This document shows positions 61,701-64,000 of a DNA stretch of 64,000 nucleotides, in pieces. Made by a program: the position numbers and the translations under genes. Each line of letters starts with the position of its first letter. The stretch's first letter is position 1. Source of the stretch: Membranipora membranacea. Taxonomy: Eukaryota; Bryozoa; Gymnolaemata; Cheilostomatida; Membraniporidae. The stretch is from assembly GCA_914767715.1 (NCBI GenBank), contig OU612067.1, forward strand, positions 7,008,001 through 7,072,000, given 5' to 3'. Under the pieces are notes generated by a model, which was not told where the DNA came from, ran no database searches, and saw only the letters and a program-made list of their open reading frames with translations.

Positions 61701-63638
61701 TGCATGGATGAAAAAATGCTAACAGGATAACTTGCGTATTGTTTTTTTTATAATGGTGTAGCATATGAGTCACAGTCGGTCTTGGTTATAAATTACTCAC
61801 TCACTGTCAGACTGTTCCCCTTTTTTTCATAATAGAAAACGACTCCAATGAATCAATAATAGTAAGACATAAGACATAAGACAGTTGCAAATCTCTCCCT
61901 TCAAAAACTCTCTGTGGTTTCCTTTCTTGTGATAGTTCATTTTTACTTGTGCAGGATTTTGAAGGGCCAAAAATGCAGGAGCTTTGTGAGAAACTCAAAC
62001 AGATGTCTACAGATAACAACAAACACCAAGCAAAGAAGGACAGGAAACAGCAGAGGGGGAGCTTTAGAGATATACTACATTATATCGAGGTACGATCATG
62101 CAGCAATGAGGGAATAGAGTAGGGTCCTATTTCATATATATATATATATACCCATATATGAGTATAGACTCAGATGTATTCATATGAGTATACATGATGA
62201 GTATACATGATGAGTATACATGATGAGTATACATGTATATGATGGGTATAAAGTATGAGCAGAGACTATAACCATAGTGGCTGGTGTGAGTATATACCAA
62301 AGACAAAGACAATAATAAGCCTAGCCAGGACTGTATCTAGAACATAAGCTTAGCATTTACACACGAAAAAGTAGAACAGCAATGGTAACATCATTGATTT
62401 GCAGTCCATGTCTTTCTTGATAACTTGATCTATTTTGATCAGAATTTCAGTTTGAAAAATGCAATATGTTCAGATGCTTGTCATGATAAAGTCGACGAGA
62501 TTTTGCAATAAAATGCAAAAAAGACTAACATCAGATTGATCAAGACAAGCTGCTGAATCTATTGCAATTTTCCAACTGTGAACCAGTTATCAACAGAAGA
62601 CTATATACGGTGTATGCTGTAAGGTGTCCTGTCTAGGTATATAATTATTAAGCCTATGTTATATACTCATATCAGGATTTGTTAAACACAACATCTGAGC
62701 TCCCCTGCTTACCAGATTATAAACGTTGTCCTGTCGTTAAGTATCTTCTCCCTCTTTTTAATGCCTCCAAATATACTGCTGATGTAGTCACTGGGTGACC
62801 AGCATGTGGTGGAATCACTTGGAACTTGCCATAGATTCCTCCAGTTATGATAACCTGTTCCTAGTCGTCCGTGGATTCTGTCCTAAACATCAGGCGATTA
62901 GGGCTAACCTCACCTGATAGCGTTAGATCAGGGAGTTTGGTACTGCTCCTAACTCCCTGGTTAGATATGCAAAGTGATGGATATAAGCAAATCCTGAAGA
63001 GTTGTCCCCTCTCTGAACATATACGTCAATGAGTGGGTAACTCCCTATATTTTTCACACAACTTCATTTGTTCATCTTCTTTTGAATGGTTTGCAGCAAG
63101 GATTTAGAAACTAAGTTTGAAGCAATGAATGAAAAGGGAGTGCATTGTTTGGAGCTAGATACAAAGCAATTGTTTTAAAACCCAAAATCACTGAAACGAG
63201 ATAAGGGAATCTCATTTACAATCGCCTTAGGAATTTAAAAATTGATCTTCAGAACTATTAAAATGAGAAAGTTGAAGGGTATGTTATTTCTTATACAAAG
63301 GGAAGTACCAAGTGAACAAGAAGCCCATACTTTTTAGGGAGTAGCTGGTACTTACTTGATACTTACTTAATACTAGAAGAGTAATCGCATCTTCTAGTGA
63401 AGGTTCCAGCGATGTTTCAGGCTCGTCTATCAGTAATCGGTCCGTGTCATATATCGTTTCAACAGATTTTCACTTTTTGGTAGCTTGATACTATATTTTT
63501 ATGTTGTAGGATGGAAGTTTTAAGGATATAAACTGTAAGTTTGACACAGAGACTTTATATATAGACTCGTGGGCCAGGAAGAGACAGTATGATAGTCTAT
63601 GTAGTAATCTAGGATCTGGTATGAATGTACATCTCAAG
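55786..63638 (+). CDS. IFRD1: IFRD1/IFRD2-type interferon-related developmental regulator (3'-incomplete)
   Basis: Exons 55786-55810, 57254-57370, 57968-58064, 58587-58711, 59158-59315, 59914-59964, 60738-60916, 61457-61565, 61955-62089 and 63510-63638 join in phase for 375 residues; the C-terminal exon(s) lie beyond the window. The start MPKKGRKRG resembles vertebrate MPKN/KKR. Family blocks follow: an acidic Ser-rich segment (DDAMSTASQCSLSSEQS), ALERSLKKGKGDEQVQSSTA, LILLCIQLG, LESIFTKSYLKGD, DVRTAGGESISLMYEL, KDRKQQRGSFRDIL and LYIDSWARKRQYDSL. The fold is ARM/HEAT-like. Family members are transcriptional co-regulators induced by stress or growth signals (TIS7), and IFRD proteins also associate with ribosomes. 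Vertebrate proteins are about 450 aa, so roughly 75 residues are missing. I cannot separate IFRD1 from IFRD2. Confidence 0.92.
56040..56095. repeat. TA-rich microsatellite
   Basis: Nearly pure (TA)n broken by ttta and catc, in the first IFRD1 intron. Confidence 0.7.
56422..56515 (+). repeat. 16-bp minisatellite, six copies
   Basis: Tandem copies of aggtctatatgtacat / aggtgtatatgtacat; each unit contains the palindrome tatatgtacata. Lies in the first IFRD1 intron. Confidence 0.85.
58115..58520 (+). mobile_element. 3' end of an L2/CR1-like LINE in an IFRD1 intron
   Basis: The frame reads LPDLWTSLPSYLCDFTSTPS then FKSRLETNLFREAY. This is the usual C-terminal end of L2/CR1 ORF2. An AT-rich 3' region containing tacaacgctcagaaatcgttg and ending taaataaactttattattcc follows. 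All else has been lost. Confidence 0.65.
60960..60982 (+). other. G-quadruplex motif just after an IFRD1 5' splice site
   Basis: Five G-runs separated by single bases (gggtggggaggggaggggag then gg), on the transcribed-sense strand, 44 bases after the end of exon 60738-60916. Confidence 0.6.
61017..61180 (+). repeat. Short duplicated segments in IFRD1 intron
   Basis: ataatgatgataaaactgtgg (about 61048) and gatgatgataaaactgagg (about 61137), each followed by atg.gtacctt; ataggtttgagcggct also appears twice (about 60930 and 61016). No element ends defined. Confidence 0.4.
62183..62235 (+). repeat. 13-bp tandem repeat
   Basis: Four or so copies of gatgagtatacat, next to a (TA)n run at about 62135-62151, in the intron between exons 61955-62089 and 63510-63638. 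Confidence 0.7.
62240..63509. other. IFRD1 intron, nothing further recognised
   Basis: AT-rich. A cagggagttt...aactccctgg hairpin near 62935-62972 resembles the one near 13242. No coding segment was found. Confidence 0.4.
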
Positions 63639-64000
63639 GTTGGTAGTCTGAAAACTCAAATATGTGAAATGTTTGTAACGGGGTGCTGTTTTCTTATCTT
63701 AGATGTATTCCAGCAAGAAGAAACATTGTTCTTATTTTAAATACTATGTTGTGATACGGCCATACTGAAATCTTACACATGTAACAGAGCTCTAGCCTCC
63801 TTTTTTTTATCACCAGTTAAAATAACATTTTGCAACATCATTTTCACTGCTCTCAGGCAATCAGATCAAGTTTCTGAAGCAATGCTCTGTTCTCAGCACA
63901 AGTGCAGAAAGGCTGGAAATGTTCTTTCATACACTGATGACATGTCAACCTATTAAATCGACTTTTATCATTCCCCATAGCTATCTCGTTTCTGTGTATG

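Overview
This is nuclear DNA from an animal, most likely an AT-rich marine or aquatic invertebrate; a sponge or cnidarian is possible, but the sequence alone does not decide. The evidence is GT-AG introns inside genes of metazoan type (DDX55, CPVL, TMEM97, HEXIM, IFRD1) and a mixed load of non-LTR retrotransposons, SINEs, hAT-like and TTAA-type MITEs and an ISL2EU-type DNA transposon. No rRNA, CRISPR array or bacterial operon is visible.

Layout. 1-12.95 kb: a 5'-incomplete DDX55-type DEAD-box RNA helicase on the + strand. Fourteen exons join in frame, and the introns hold a degenerate LINE, palindromic MITEs, a 0.73-kb long-TIR element and, on the opposite strand, a nested gene for a secreted precursor with a terminal amidation-type peptide. 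13.4-16.75 kb: a complete CPVL-like serine carboxypeptidase (+), with two M-box/CLEAR-like sites beside its probable 5' noncoding exon. 17.3-41.8 kb: a gene-poor array of about five tandem units of ~4.5 kb, nested with internal sub-repeats and interrupted by a LINE (16-bp target duplication), a 377-bp TTAA MITE, a 429-bp hAT-like MITE, a short A-tailed insertion and SINEs. 41.9-46.1 kb: a LINE ORF1 remnant and an apparently intact three-exon THAP + DDE_Tnp_4 transposase (-). 46.9-50.7 kb: a complete TMEM97/sigma-2 receptor gene (-). 53.2-55.4 kb: HEXIM homologue (-), arranged head to head with IFRD1 (+, 55.8 kb to beyond 63.6 kb, 3'-incomplete) across a short intergenic stretch that contains a perfect CRE.

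How the genes relate. The host genes are single-copy housekeeping or stress-type genes and are not an operon. DDX55 acts in ribosome biogenesis, CPVL in the secretory/lysosomal pathway, TMEM97 in ER/lysosomal sterol handling, HEXIM in P-TEFb inhibition and IFRD1 in transcriptional co-regulation. The only arrangement that suggests joint control is the divergent HEXIM/IFRD1 pair. The two least-explained objects are the intron-nested peptide precursor and the 4.5-kb array, in which some segments look like exons of an unrecognised, mostly decayed gene family.
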